From positions 211,001-275,000 of the forward strand of contig JALJCO010010492.1 in NCBI GenBank assembly GCA_023101725.1: 64,000 nucleotides of DNA. The letters run 5' to 3'. Below, piece by piece: positions 35,173 to 46,787 of this stretch (position 1 is the first letter of the stretch; each line of letters begins with the position of its first letter). The notes under the pieces are model-generated. The model ran no database searches. It worked only from the letters and a program-made list of their open reading frames with translations, and was not told where the DNA came from. The position numbers and the translations under genes were made by a program. The stretch is from Atherinomorus stipes. Taxonomy: Eukaryota; Chordata; Actinopteri; Atheriniformes; Atherinidae.

Positions 35173-37277
35173 TACGTGTCCTCTGCTTGGACCTACATTA
35201 GTTAACAATGTGATGCAATAAAACTTAAAGCAGGAAGTAACATTTTTTTATTGTCCATATTATTATTTATATGTTTTATCTCAGTAAATCCCAAATTCAT
35301 GTCAACAATCCCACCTTAACTGAGTTTTTCTGCAGCCACGATTTTGGATCTGAAGCCTCCAGTTTCAGTTCGTTTAACAGATATTTTCATATTGGGATTT
35401 TATATCTGTAACTGCAATGAAACCAGCAGAGTTCACACATCCAGACAGATGATCTAAAGGTTTCGGTGGTGGCATAATCTGATTTTTGTGGCGGATGATT
35501 TTCAAGCATGCGGTAGACCTCTCCACACAGTTTCAGGTAGCTCAGGAAATGTTCAGTTTAAATTATTGATGATAAGAGCTCAGAAAAATGAGTTAAGGAG
35601 GGAATTTGATGCTTTTTTTTTTTTTTTCCAAACATGGTGTATAGTAAGTATCTTATACCAGACCACTGATGCTTTTAGTGCAGATTGGATATGTTTAAAA
35701 TTTAAAAACAGCAGCTTCTGGTGGCTTTGGCTCACTTGTTACAGTATGTGTATATGGGACTAAACAACAAAGCTATGAACCTGTCTGCATCCAGGAATTT
35801 AGCCAAACCAAGGTACATAAAAGGCAAAATTCTACTACAGCCATCAGATTGAAAAAAATGTGTCTTTATGAGACATTTAACAGTGATATCAAGTCATAAA
35901 ACTGCCATTTAAAGGGTTAAAATCCTCAAAATTCCCATAATGTTGGGCTGGAGTTGCAGTCAAACGATATCTGAATAAACGTCTCTCAACAACCGATCAA
36001 AGCTTTATTAACTCCAGAGAGGAAAGTGACATCAAACACTTGCTGAGTTCACATTTTATGACAAATTTTCTCTGTTTTGCAATATTCTGATAAGATGTTT
36101 ACATTTTGTTTCCTATCTGAGCAGCTCACTGATTTATTTTGGCACATTTGGCACAATGAATGAGCAGGATTCACTAACTAAAGTTACACAATGAGCTCAA
36201 GGTTGCATCATGCATAATAAGTCAGAGTGAAGCGCGTCTTATCAGATTATGAAACGCTGCTCTATATTAAGAACGTATGCATAATGCTGCTCATGAACCT
36301 TGGCCTACTCTCATCCAAACCTACAGACAGCTCGCTTTTTCTTTGTAAGTGATCTCACAGAAAGCAGAGGTGACTCTCTGCCAGTCTCAGAATAACCTTT
36401 CGTCCTGCATGACAACAATGCCACATTACAGGGGCCAGCGTCACACCCGGCTGTCACATGACACACAACCTTTCACACAGTGCCAGCTGAAACCAGCGGG
36501 CGCTGAAAAGCTCTGCATCATTTCAGCATGCCAGAACAGATCAAACTGTGTTTGACCTGCTGTTTGTGTGTAATGCTACGGCTTCGTACGGCCCAGCTGT
36601 GCAGCGCAGGTGTGCAGAGCAGGTGTGCACGCTGAGCGACTGCAGACAATTTAACGGGAGGAGGAGAGGGGGTTTGCCCTTAGGGGAATATACTTGGGGC
36701 GGGAATTGGGATACAAAAGAGGGGGGTATTTTTAATTTTATTTTTTGAGTAGTTATACTGGGGGAGGGGGGGGGCCGGATGGGGGGGCGGGGTAATGCAA
36801 GGATCCACTTTAAGCTTTTAGTTGTGATGCCTCGCTGAGAACGGACCGACCCCAACACATGGATGCAGAGTCGACCCTTCAGAAGAAGTGAGACTTATTT
36901 TGATGAGAACACTTAACTCCTAGAAGGCAGGAGTGTCGCGGTTTATGTAGGGAGTTTTAGCCCATCTGAATCCCAGCACCCCTAAAGTGTGAAACTGTAA
37001 CTTCTGACCCAAATATTTGCCAAATATTCTAATATATTATAACATCATTATACTGTAAATTGAAGCAATAATAGATGATTTCTGGGGTCAATATTCAGCA
37101 CATGACACACGTGGGTGCTCCAAGGAAAGCTGCCTAACTTAAAAACCAGACTCGACTTTGCAGGAGCGGATCCGTCTCTCATTGGGTCATGTGACCCGGA
37201 GCGCTTTGCTTTATGACTCCATGACTTCAAATCAGCTGATCTAAGTGGTCAAAGTGATTCCAAAACACGGATAGACA

Positions 37278-37278
<1 letters not shown>
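35173..37278. other. Unassigned noncoding DNA with a suspicious G-rich stretch
   Basis: No gene is supported. 36300-36600 is low in repeats and of balanced composition. 36655-36800 is a run of G-rich and T-rich homopolymers that looks like low-quality assembly rather than biology. Confidence 0.35.
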
Positions 37279-37338
<60 letters not shown>

Positions 37339-37340
37339 TA
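37279..37340. repeat. (TA)n microsatellite
   Basis: About 28 TA units, ending where the hAT-like repeat TAGGGATGCTCAATACTGG begins. Confidence 0.95.
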
Positions 37341-37868
37341 TAGGGATGCTCAATACTGGAATTTTGGCCGATATCAAATATTTTGGCCGATATCTGATTT
37401 ACCGATATTTTAAAACTTATGTGGCCGATATCGATACCGATATTAAAGCTGAAAATTAAATTATCTAATATTCATTCCTTGTGCAAAATTAGAAAACTAC
37501 CTTAACTTGTGTTATGTAGAACAAGTCAAACTTAATGACAGTTGTTCAAACAAAACTAATAGATTATGTGCGTTATATCCTGGAACCTGCTGGATTTTCG
37601 TCTCCCTGAGAAAGAAGAAGAATACCCCAACACCAGGGATATTTGGTTATTTACACAAACGACTGTGTGTAAACTTTGTTCACACAGAACATCTAAATGA
37701 AACTGTCTTTAGAAGTTTGAAAGTCTGTAAAAAAGAAGTTTTAGAAGAAGACGTTTCTATTTTTTTTACTTTAGAAACAGCGGCCTGATCTGTTAAACAT
37801 CGGAGGGGTGGCTGATGTCCGATACTCAGTTTTAAGGCAGATATAGTCCGATACCGATAGGGGGCTGA
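37341..37868. mobile_element. hAT-like repeat, reference (uninterrupted) copy
   Basis: TAGGGATGCTCAATACTGG at the left, and GATACCGATAGGGGGCTGATT at the right. The interior (TTGGTTATTTACACAAACGA, GTTCACACAGAACATC, GAAACTGTCTTTAGAAG) is shared with 46788-47330, where another MITE interrupts it. Confidence 0.6.
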
Positions 37869-37879
37869 TTGTGTTGTGT

Positions 37880-37882
<3 letters not shown>

Positions 37883-37920
<38 letters not shown>
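37883..37920. repeat. (TA)n microsatellite
   Basis: About 18 TA units passing into TATG/TACA repeats, just left of the MITE at 37950. Confidence 0.9.
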
Positions 37921-37931
<11 letters not shown>

Positions 37932-37949
37932 ACATACAATATGTACGTA

Positions 37950-38345
37950 TACAGTCATCCTTAAAATTATTCATACCCTCCAATTAAAAAGGAAAAAAAA
38001 AATCAGCTGACAGTGAAATAAGTTGAAATTGACAAAAGTAATAATAAATAAAAATTCTATGAAATCATGACATTGATTTTGAATTGTGGTTTGAAAGAAA
38101 TATTAAAAACAGACACATAAAAAATAAAACATGTAAACAAGCATGATGGGGCTCCGAAGTTAAAATTTTGTTGAGCAACACTTTGAGACAATCACCGCAA
38201 TCAGGTGTTTTCTCTAATGTTCAGAAGACGTCTGCACCTGTTGACAGGTATGTTGGTCCACTGTTCATGGGAAAGGTGCTCTAATGTGTTTGGGACAGTT
38301 TTGTTTTGCTTTCTTTATTTTCAACCATGATTCAAAAGCAATATT
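37950..38345. mobile_element. Tc1/mariner-type MITE, partial
   Basis: ACAGTCATCCTTAAAATTAT at the left begins a sequence shared with the complete copy at 51771-52300 (landmarks AAGTAATAATAAATA, AGCATGATGGGGCTC, TTGTTGAGCAAC). The right end is less clear but inverted matches (TTCAAAAGCAATATTTATTTC) are present. Confidence 0.65.
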
Positions 38346-39440
38346 TATTTCACTAAAATATAATTCTGTAAATTTTTATTTTTATTAGTTCCTTTAGTTT
38401 CTTGTTATTTGATTTGCTGTTGCTGGGATTCAATTTAAGGGTATTTTAGCAGCATTTAAGCTAAAGTCACCAAAGCTCTGCAGCATCCATCATTCATTCA
38501 TCAGCATGCTGTTAGCTCGATGTAGACTAACAAGTCTACATCGACTCTGACTGCATCAAACAGCAGCTGGTGAAAGTAAACATTTTTGCTGAATCCTCAT
38601 TTTTCCAGCCACCTATTGGTGGTGGAAAAAACCCAGGGAGAAAAAAGACCCCAAAAGACCCCAGGGAGAAAAGAAATTTGGAAAAAAAAAAAGGGGAAAA
38701 AAAAAAAAAAAAAAAAAGATCTCATGCAGCACCCAATGACCATCATCATCATCATCACATGATTCCTGTCACACTGTTGAATCGAAATTCCCCATGCAAC
38801 TTGAGGACATCGTCCGCCCAATCGTCCTGTGATCATGACTCTGCATTTTCAGACGGGGTTGCCTGAATTGCATCAACAGTGACATCACCCACATTCAGCT
38901 CTTGGAAAATCACCTGCTTGTGAGACCATGTGACACAGTTGGAAAGGGAAAGGAGCCGGGGAGTGGCATGAGCAGCTTACAGCGGCTTACACAACCCACC
39001 GAATGCCAAACACACACCTCCTCCGTGCCCCAGTTCCACCCGCTTTGGTAAGCTCCAGCACTAAAAAACACCTCCAGTTACATAAGACAACATGCAACAG
39101 GTGACTCATCAAATTCAGGCTTAAATTTGGGAACTTTTTCTAGGAACTTGGTGCAAACGCAACCTGTAAAAAAAAAGGTCGGTGTGCAGAGTGCGGGTGA
39201 AAAGCGGGGCTGTTTGGATGAATGCACTGGTCCTGCTGACCACGGCAGAAGCCTGTGCAGGACAGCGGTGCGAGCTCATTGTTCTCCTTTTGCTCAGAGA
39301 TGGCACTGAGGCCAGAACGACCCCCGTGATCTGCACGTGATGACTCCCCCCTTTTTTTCCCCCTCTAAAACAACCTACAGGTCAGCATTCACTTTAATTT
39401 TCACCAATTACAAAAAGAAACAAAACACAAAGTTGTTGTT
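38346..39440. other. Unassigned noncoding DNA
   Basis: Contains an A-rich stretch 38620-38720 with runs such as AAAAAAAAAA interrupted by GGGG that looks error-prone, then a short ATC repeat at 38741-38757. No gene supported. Confidence 0.3.
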
Positions 39441-39444
39441 TTCA

Positions 39445-40184
39445 AAAATACTTTAATCCATAGCAATACATCTTGTATTCAGATCTTACAAATAGTCTGG
39501 TAAAAATAAAAAAATTAACATAAATATACTTAAATATAATTAGAAATAACTTAATATTGTAACAAAAGAACTATTTCACTTGTTGCAAAAACCAGCTGGT
39601 ATATGAAACACATAACACACAGATGTCTTCACCGGATGTGTAGCCCTTCCCTTTTTAAATTACAACAACAACAACAACGATATGAACATTTTGTGAATCA
39701 AAGAAGTGAAATTGCAACAGGTCCAGTGTTTCAACAAGTGCTTTGTTTCTGCAGAGAGAGGCCGAGGCCTTGGTCCGCTCAACAGCTCCACGCTCTGGCT
39801 CCTCCCGGCTCCTCCCGGCTCGCCACAGCCCCACAAATATACCATATTATCCTTTTAATTAATCATCAATCCGAGAGGGTGCGAGCCCCCCCCTCCTCCG
39901 CCATCTCATCACCGCTGCACAAGCTGACAGACGCAACTCCAAACGGCCCCATCCAAAGTGGAAATTCCAACCCCTGCCTTTTTTTTTCTTGTTTAAATAC
40001 ATCCAATGCTGACAGCAGGGTTTTTCTTCCTGCCTTTTTTTTTTTTCTTTTTCTCCCCCCCCCTGAACAGTCAGCAGTGCTTCAGAATTTGATCTCTGGG
40101 AGGTAATATGTGTCCATCAGGGTTCACACCACTCGCCCTGTGCAGATTAAGTTCCTTTCTGGACAGGTTTGTGCAGCTGGAAGC
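39445..40184 (-). other. gadd45a: gadd45a 3' untranslated region (extent inferred)
   Basis: Downstream of the stop codon (40185) the - strand carries no coding sequence. Its distal 150 bp (about 39480-39600) is AU-rich with several ATTTA-type pentamers, which fits the known control of GADD45A mRNA stability by AU-rich elements. ATTAAA at 39457-39452 is the likely poly(A) signal. Confidence 0.6.
39452..39457 (-). promoter_or_regulatory. gadd45a: Candidate poly(A) signal of gadd45a
   Basis: ATTAAA on the - strand, about 730 nt after the stop codon, after the AU-rich segment. Confidence 0.5.
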
Positions 40185-41366
40185 TCATCGCTCGGGCAGG
40201 TTGATGATGGGAACCCACTGGTCCATGCAGCGGCTCTCCCTGCAGAACCGGCTGAGTTTGCTCAGAGCGGGGTCCTTCCAGGATGTGGAATGTGGGCTCT
40301 GGAAACGCACGGAAAAGACAAAATGACATGAGCTGCGATGCATTTCTGTTTGTGCGCCAGTACAGTTCTAGTGAAATTCTTCAGAAGTCATATGAGGGAG
40401 GAGTCATGTGCACGATTACCGAACACAAGAACAAGTAAGGACAAGTTCTCCTCAGGAACAGTTTCAGTCATGTGCACACGCCAAAACAAGAGAGAGAGGG
40501 GAAGAAGAATCACAATGTGCATGAAAATGATGACTTACAGTGACAAGGACACAGTGTGGATCCATGGGCTCCCCCCCAGCCTGCTTCCCACCCCCTCCAC
40601 CGGCCAGGATCTCCGCCAGGCGCCGGGTGTTGTTGACTCTCAGGATGTTGATGTCATTCTCGCAGCAGAAAGCCTGGATGAGGGTGAAATGGATCTGCAG
40701 GGCCACGTCCTTCACATCGTCATCGTCAGTAGCCAGAATACATAAAACCACATTATCGGGGTCTCTGTGGGAGGGGGGGAGAGGAGGGAGAAAATAAGCC
40801 CCAGCGCAGAGGAAAACCTTCACAAACACGCAGCTAAGACTGAAACTTACATATTGAGAGCTTTAGCAGCCTCGTATACGCCGACTGTGATGCAGCCCTG
40901 CGGCAGAGCAGAGGTCAGGACCTCCTCCAGAGCTGTGGCCACCGTGTCCATCCTGCAACACCACAAAAGTCCACGTTAGCGTCGCTCTCACCGGCCGGCT
41001 GTCAAGCTAACCACCGGCGTCTCCCCCAGCCGCAAGTTTCACCCGTAACACACTAATTCTGCTCTTACACGACAGACACCGAGTCGGACATGACTTCCAG
41101 CTGGAAACTCCGAAGTTTAAGCGAAAAATATTCACTCGAAGTGTAGAAATAAAAGTTGGAAGCTAAAGCTGCAGCGCGACTAGCTTGTTGCCGACAAAGT
41201 GGTCGCGCGAGCGTCTCAGAAGCAGTTAAACATGAACGAGAAGCTCAGAAATCCGCAAATGCATCAAATTCACGCGTGCAACGTCGCTGCAAGCGAACTA
41301 CGCGATAATAATCCACATTATTTACCTTTCCTGGGAATAATCTCCGCTTAGTTCCTCAAAAGTCAT
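40185..41366 (-). CDS. gadd45a: Growth arrest and DNA-damage-inducible protein GADD45 alpha (four coding exons)
   Basis: Coding exons, in order: 41366-41326, 40952-40851, 40764-40539, 40298-40185; introns of 373, 86 and 240 bp all have GT..AG. The protein is 160 residues (human 165). Residues 15-47 start MDTVATALEEVL and end GVYEAAKALN; 49-58 are DPDNVVLCIL; the acidic loop ATDDDDVKDV is 59-68; ALQIHFTLIQAFCCENDI is 69-86; a Gly-rich loop lies at 103-112; the end is RCMDQWVPIINLPER. This is the L7Ae/L30e-like fold of GADD45 proteins. The family is nuclear, binds PCNA, CDK1/cyclin B and MTK1, and works in G2/M arrest, stress signalling and repair-linked demethylation. The ending and the DPDNVVLC core fit alpha better than beta or gamma. 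Exon phases match the mammalian four-exon gene. It converges on gng12. Confidence 0.96.
40429..40448. promoter_or_regulatory. gadd45a: p53 response-element-like site in gadd45a intron 3
   Basis: GAACAAGTAAGGACAAGTTC consists of two abutting decamers. The second fits RRRCWWGYYY at all ten positions, the first at eight. It lies in intron 3 (40299-40538), the intron that carries the p53 site in mammalian GADD45A. Two copies of AGTCATGTGCAC (40402-40413 and 40468-40479) bracket it. Function is inferred. Confidence 0.65.
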
Positions 41367-41429
41367 GTTGAACATTAAATCCAAATCCACGTTTGTGCAA
41401 AGAAGGACTCAAAGCGCACACTGACGAGG

Positions 41430-41620
41430 CTTCCTGGCTTCTTCTGGACTTCACACACTTTTTCTTTTATCTGGACTCGACAGTGCTGCAACTGAGAGAT
41501 AAATCTGGCAACTCTACATTAAAACAGTCCGGGACAATACGAGAGAGGAGGAGATTAGCATAGCGGCGGCCATTGGTGGCGGCGCGCGGACGTGGACGGG
41601 GATTGGACGGGCTCGCGCCA
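41430..41620 (-). promoter_or_regulatory. gadd45a: gadd45a core promoter
   Basis: On the - strand an ATAAAA box lies at 41470-41465, about 100 bp upstream of the ATG. Two CCAAT boxes (ATTGG on +, 41572-41576 and 41602-41606) and an Oct-like ATTAGCAT (41554-41561) lie 80-140 bp further up. The mammalian promoter also uses NF-Y and Oct-1 sites for p53-independent induction. The surrounding 41000-41700 is CpG-rich. The transcription start is not determined. Confidence 0.5.
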
Positions 41621-41987
41621 GCGGGCGGGTCTGTCTCCAGCCGGCTGCAGATGTCTGCTGGGGCCCCCCCACCACCACCACCGGTGCACAAAGATCCTCT
41701 GTTGCCCTGCTCTGATAACACGGTAACTTTTAGGGGTAAACACGCAAAAATCCCCGCAACTTTGCAGGTTGCTGCACGTGAGCATGTTGCACCGAAGATC
41801 TGGAACAATGTCAGAACTGACTGGTGATTATTTATCCAGTTTGGTTGCTTTTAAACTTCTTTATTTCTCCACTAAATGAGAATTTATAGGTGGAAAGCTA
41901 CAAAACTAGAAGGTCAAACCGTTTTAAAACAGACAAAAACAAACAAACAAACAAGTAAACAATTAACTGAATGACTGGTTGCAGAAC

Positions 41988-42180
41988 TCACCCTCTGCTG
42001 CAGGACTGGGACCAGTACTTGGACCAGTACCAGTACCGTCTTCTCCTGGGCCGCTCCATAGCAACCGGACGCTTCCTGGAAAAATCTGCCTTCTGATTGG
42101 TGGATTGTGGAACGTACGGAAACCTGTGGAATCCTCGCGCGAGATCCAAGATGACTGGCGCGAGACTCCTCAGCAATATT
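41988..42180 (-). other. Candidate first exon or second promoter upstream of gadd45a
   Basis: This CpG-rich piece has CTCGCGCGAGA-like and CAAGATGACTGG (YY1-like) motifs. On the - strand an open frame (from 42176, MLRSLAPVILDLARGF) ends at a donor-like CAGAGGGTGAGTT near 41995. It could be a first exon of an upstream-starting gadd45a transcript or a separate noncoding transcript. The peptide is not recognised and no acceptor is assigned. Confidence 0.25.
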
Positions 42181-42294
42181 TACAAACTCTTCTAACACCA
42201 AATACTCATCCAACAGTTCTGGTTTCAATTTAAGTGTTAATATTAAATCACCAAGAATTTATTTATTAACTTTTGCTCCAACAATTATATATTC

Positions 42295-42336
<42 letters not shown>

Positions 42337-42488
42337 AATAAATAAAGATTTATTTATTCCTCATAAACCTACATAATAACGTCTGTCTGATCCTGAAATA
42401 ATTATTTATTTTTATTTTAAACTCATTTAACTATTATTAAATGATAATAATGATGATGATAATAATAATAATATAAATAATAATAGTG

Positions 42489-42520
<32 letters not shown>

Positions 42521-42643
42521 TTATTTATTCCTCATAAACCTACATAATAACGTCTGTCTGATCCTGAAGTAATTATTTATTTTTTATTTTAAACTCATTT
42601 AACTATTATTAAATAATAATAATGATGATCATAATAATAATAA

Positions 42644-42676
<33 letters not shown>

Positions 42677-42956
42677 TTATTTATTCCTCATAAACCTACA
42701 TAATAACATCTGTCTGATCCTGAAATAATTATTTATTTTTTATTTTAAACTCATTTAACTATTATTAAATAATAATAATGATGATCATAATAATAAAATA
42801 ATAAAATAATAATAATAATGATAATAATAATTTATTTATTCCTCATAAACCTACATAATAACGTCTGTCTGATCCTGAAATAATAATTTATTTTTTTATT
42901 TTAAACTCATTTAACTATTATTAAATAATAATAATGATGATAAAAACAACAACAAC

Positions 42957-42989
<33 letters not shown>

Positions 42990-42992
42990 TTT
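42295..42992. repeat. (AAT)n tracts in a ~155-170 bp tandem repeat
   Basis: A segment of about 100 bp (TTTATTTATTCCTCATAAAC, ACGTCTGTCTGATCCTGAA, TTAAACTCATTTAACTATTA) occurs four times, starting near 42349, 42520, 42676 and 42831, each followed by an AAT trinucleotide run of variable length. Confidence 0.9.
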
Positions 42993-43840
42993 TTAAATTC
43001 TATTATTATTTACCTGGAGGCAGTTTTATTAAGATTATCAACCACTTGTTCAGATCACAGAACACTGACATCAGCAATCATCTTTCTCATTTTCTGCAAA
43101 AACACGTGCTGATCAGGAACCTGCAGGTGTTCGGATGTTCACGCATCCTGGTTCCAGATCTGGACACAGGGGACATCTCAGATACAGCAGGTCCCTGGAC
43201 AGAGACTCTGGACTGAGTATGGTAGCTTACTGGAAGTTACTGGAAGTCATGGGGAGATTTGATGGAAGGTGATGCTGCCCCCCAGTGGCTGATTGTGGAA
43301 ACTACTGACTGTGTTTTCATTCTTTCACATTTTCTTTTCTCTAAAACAGACAATACAAAAACAAACATCAAAGAAGGACATGGCTGCTTGGTCTAATCTT
43401 TAAAGATGGCAATTATATAGATGAGTAAACACTATCTTAAAGTCTTCTGCAGGTTATTTTCTGCATCTTTAACATATAAATCCCCAACCAGAGCTTGATA
43501 TTGATATTTTACAAAAGCAGCTTTTAACACTTTAAAATGTTTTAATGGGATAATTTTTATTTTTCTGTAGTTGCCTCCTTTTAAAATTCATTATCAGTTT
43601 GGAGTTTTTTAGATTTCACACTTGTTTATGATGATGATGATGATAATTGTGCTCTTATCATCTGGGATGAATTAATATTTCCTTCAACTCACATTAAGCC
43701 AATTTTTTTTAATTTATTTTATTTCATGTCAAAAGCAGCAGAAAGTGTTTCACATAATCAAAGCAATTTCTGGACATTATGATAAAGTATAAACATACTT
43801 TACGCTTTACTCTACGATGCCTTTACACACCAGAAACTGT
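42993..43840. other. Unassigned AT-rich noncoding DNA
   Basis: Nothing recognisable. Confidence 0.3.
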
Positions 43841-46200
43841 TCTGGTCAGAGTGTTAAATGACATCAGGTTGAATACTGATTCTGGTCCTGTGTAAGTCCT
43901 GGTTCTGCTGGATCTTAGTGCTGCGTTTGATACTAGATCACAGAATCCTGTTGCACAGGCTGGAAAACTGGGTTGGACTTTCTGGAGTGGTTTTAACTGG
44001 TTCAGGTCCCACTTAGAAGGCCGAGTTATTTTGTTTTGATTGGCAGCTGAATCAGAGAGTGGCCATGACTGCTGGAGTCCCTCAGGGACCAGTACTCGGA
44101 CCTCTTCTATTAAACTTTATATGCTTACTTTAGGTCAAATATTACAGGCCCTGATGAAAAGTAGATAAGCGTAGGCTGTAACCTACACATTTTAATGCGT
44201 CAACCAGTCAAAATAATGCTTTTTATATTCTAAGAGTGCCATGGACCTTTGCTTTCTCTGATGACCTTGGTTTCCCCACCAAAGAGCACCTTCGCCACAC
44301 TTTTTTGGATGACCCTTCTGAGCATGCTAGACTTTCTCTTTAATCTATTGCAGAACTTTAACATCAACTATCACAGCTATGCAGACGATCCACAACTTTA
44401 TATGTCTGTCACCATGACGACTGCAGCCCAACAGACTCAGTTCCAGATCTACTAAGATCCAAATTTGCATGTCGTAATCTGCCCGTGCAATCTAGTATTT
44501 TGCGCAAGGGGCTGAACCGCGGTTTGCGGATGATTTATTAAAGAAAAGATACAAATGACAGCGGGTGCACCCATTAATAAATAGAGGTACCAATTTGTAC
44601 TTAAAAGGGTACAAAGCTTGTTGCTGGGGGGGGGGGGGTGTTCTTTTTTGAAAGACATTTCTGTACCTTCATGGTCCATTTTTGTACCTTATCAAGCTGT
44701 ATGAGTTAATAAAGTACAATTAAACCAATTAAAAATGATGAATAAAAGTCAATAAAATAGAGATTATGACAACAATCAAAGATGCTAATAATAAATGAAT
44801 AATTATTATATTAATATTAGGCCAAACACATATGTAATTATACATGTAATTATTACTATGATTATTATGAAAATCATAATATAACTATAATTATACTACT
44901 GTTTAGAAGTACTGCTATTTATAGTTATTGTACAAGCTACACACATTTTTCAATGCTGCAGGTACCCTTAGGGTTGAAATGGTACAAATGTGTACTTTAT
45001 ATTACTTTGGACCCTTTTTTCATAGTATATAGGTACTTCTGGCCTCATAAAGACCAATATTGTACTTTTGAGAGAATATTTGTCAAAAATGTACCTACAG
45101 GTACAGAAATATTCCTGTCTCGTACCTATGTTTTTGAGTGTGTGCAAATGTGTTGGAACCTGATGTAATTGAGGGTTTTGCGTGTTTCGAGGTTTGCAGC
45201 ATGGAGAATTGTGAGAAATGACAGTGATACGACACTGATGGAGATATTAGTGGAGGAAGACATGAAAATGTAGTTAAAAGTAAGTATGATAAATAAAAAA
45301 TGAAAATAATACCACAGGTATCTGTTCAGAGTCTGAAAAGTGTCCAGTTATGAGGACATGGATCAGGAGTTGCTGAATAAGTCGGCTTCAGCGACTTGCG
45401 CTGCCAGGTGTGCTCCAGCCACTAAAATCAGAGTTAAAATGTGTTGTTGGCAAAAAAGACGACATAAAAGACATATTACCAGCTTTAGTTCTCATTATAC
45501 AGCGACTGCAAATGTTCTGTTTTGTTTGTCCAGAATATCTAACACTGTTAAAAAGTGGTGTTGGCTGTGTTGACTGTTATTGGATTCAACAATGAGAACT
45601 AAGTACGTTCCCCTCACTGCTCATGAAAAGTGATTTTGAATCAGATGTGTTCGTGTCCAGGATCGAACCTCTAATAGCTGAAGCCTTTTGTGCGCAAAGC
45701 TGCCAGTTTGCACCTGCTTTTCAGATTTACTAAAAATACATGCAAAAACCCAGCAAGGCAATATTTTCTCATGGTGGATAAATCACTTTGTGAGTGCTAA
45801 ATTATTAATAAATTTACATTTTCTCTTCCCAACATGCACAATTGCTTGTAAACGCCCCACACTGCATATTCGTTGCAGCAGACGTACTATCTGGATAAGA
45901 TGTATTATTTAGCACCTCTGAAAGATACAATTCTTTTTGCTCTTAGTAGATCAGTTTGTATATTTTTTTTTTGTGTAATGAGTTTGTACACATTTTCGTA
46001 CATGCAAACCTTTCTCCAGCTAAATAAAGACAAACTGAGATGATTGTGTTTGGTAGCAGAGAGAAGAGGATCAGCATCAGTGAGACTGAAAACCACCGAC
46101 CAGGTTCTTCACCTCACATCTGACTTCCAGCAGCTGCATCAGAGCCGTCACCAAGGCAGCTCAGAAACTTTAGCAGAGTTAAAGGTTGTGTCTCCCAGTA
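43841..46200 (+). mobile_element. L2-like LINE fragment, broken and interrupted
   Basis: Reverse transcriptase motifs are readable in order on the + strand: VLLDLSAAFDT (about 43905), GVPQGPVLGPLL (about 44070), NINYHSYADDPQLYMSV (about 44362-44410, the YADD catalytic box), and, after 1.5 kb of other sequence, LNKDKTEMIVFGS (about 46020-46065). Interruptions lie at about 44131-44340 and 44460-46010; the latter includes a repeat rich in GGTACAAA / GTACC motifs (44575-45130). Both ORFs are destroyed. Confidence 0.75.
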
Positions 46201-46259
46201 AAACCAGTCCATTTTTGGGTGTTGTTTCGTTTGGTCATTTCGTTTGGTCATTCGTTATT

Positions 46260-46787
46260 TATTTACGGTCTTTGAACTGGAGTTCAGAAAAATATAATAA
46301 GCTATTGGGGGTTCTTAATGTGTGTATGGGAGGGAATTATATTTTATATAACGGGGGAAATATATAAAGAAAAGAATTTTTTAAAGGAAGAATATAAATA
46401 AGGGGAAAAGAAAGAATATAATTTTAAAAAAAAAGGGGGGGAGAAATAATATAGTTACAGAGAGAGGAAAAATCCCCGGAAAAAAAGAATAGTAGATTAG
46501 ATATAAAAAACATAATATAAAAACATTACATAGAAAAATGAATTAAAACAAAAATAAATAAATAAGGGTAGAAAGAAAAACTCGGCTATGGATGTTATAA
46601 CCTAGCATTCATCCTTCCTCGTCTGCTCCATCAGGGAGAGAAAAATAAAATAAATAAAATATATAAAACACCATAGAAAAAGTGAAAAGGAATGGGGGAG
46701 AAAAGAAAAAAAGGAGAAAAAAATAAATAAAAACAAAAAAAAAAGGAACCACCAATTTAAAGGGAAAAAAAAAAAAAAAAAACCATT
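46260..46787. other. A- and G-homopolymer-rich stretch, probably low-quality sequence
   Basis: The sequence consists largely of runs of A with interspersed GGGG or GGGGG (for example around 46300-46440 and 46690-46780). It does not resemble any repeat in the window and looks like an assembly gap filled with poor base calls. Confidence 0.4.

Noticed and set aside
38741..38757. His-rich peptide (HHHHHH) in an open frame at 38570-38866
   Set aside because: Produced by a short ATC repeat within an A-rich, probably error-prone stretch.
39603..40106. 167-residue + strand open frame
   Set aside because: It lies on the opposite strand of the gadd45a 3' UTR, has low-complexity tracts and no known domain.
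41467..41808. 113-residue - strand open frame upstream of gadd45a
   Set aside because: It covers the CpG-rich promoter, is poly-Gly/Arg rich and shows no domain or splice evidence.
45641..45720. Possible tRNA-derived SINE (GTTCGTGTCCAGGATCGAACC)
   Set aside because: The B-box-like GGATCGAACC is isolated; no A box at the right distance and no cloverleaf could be formed.
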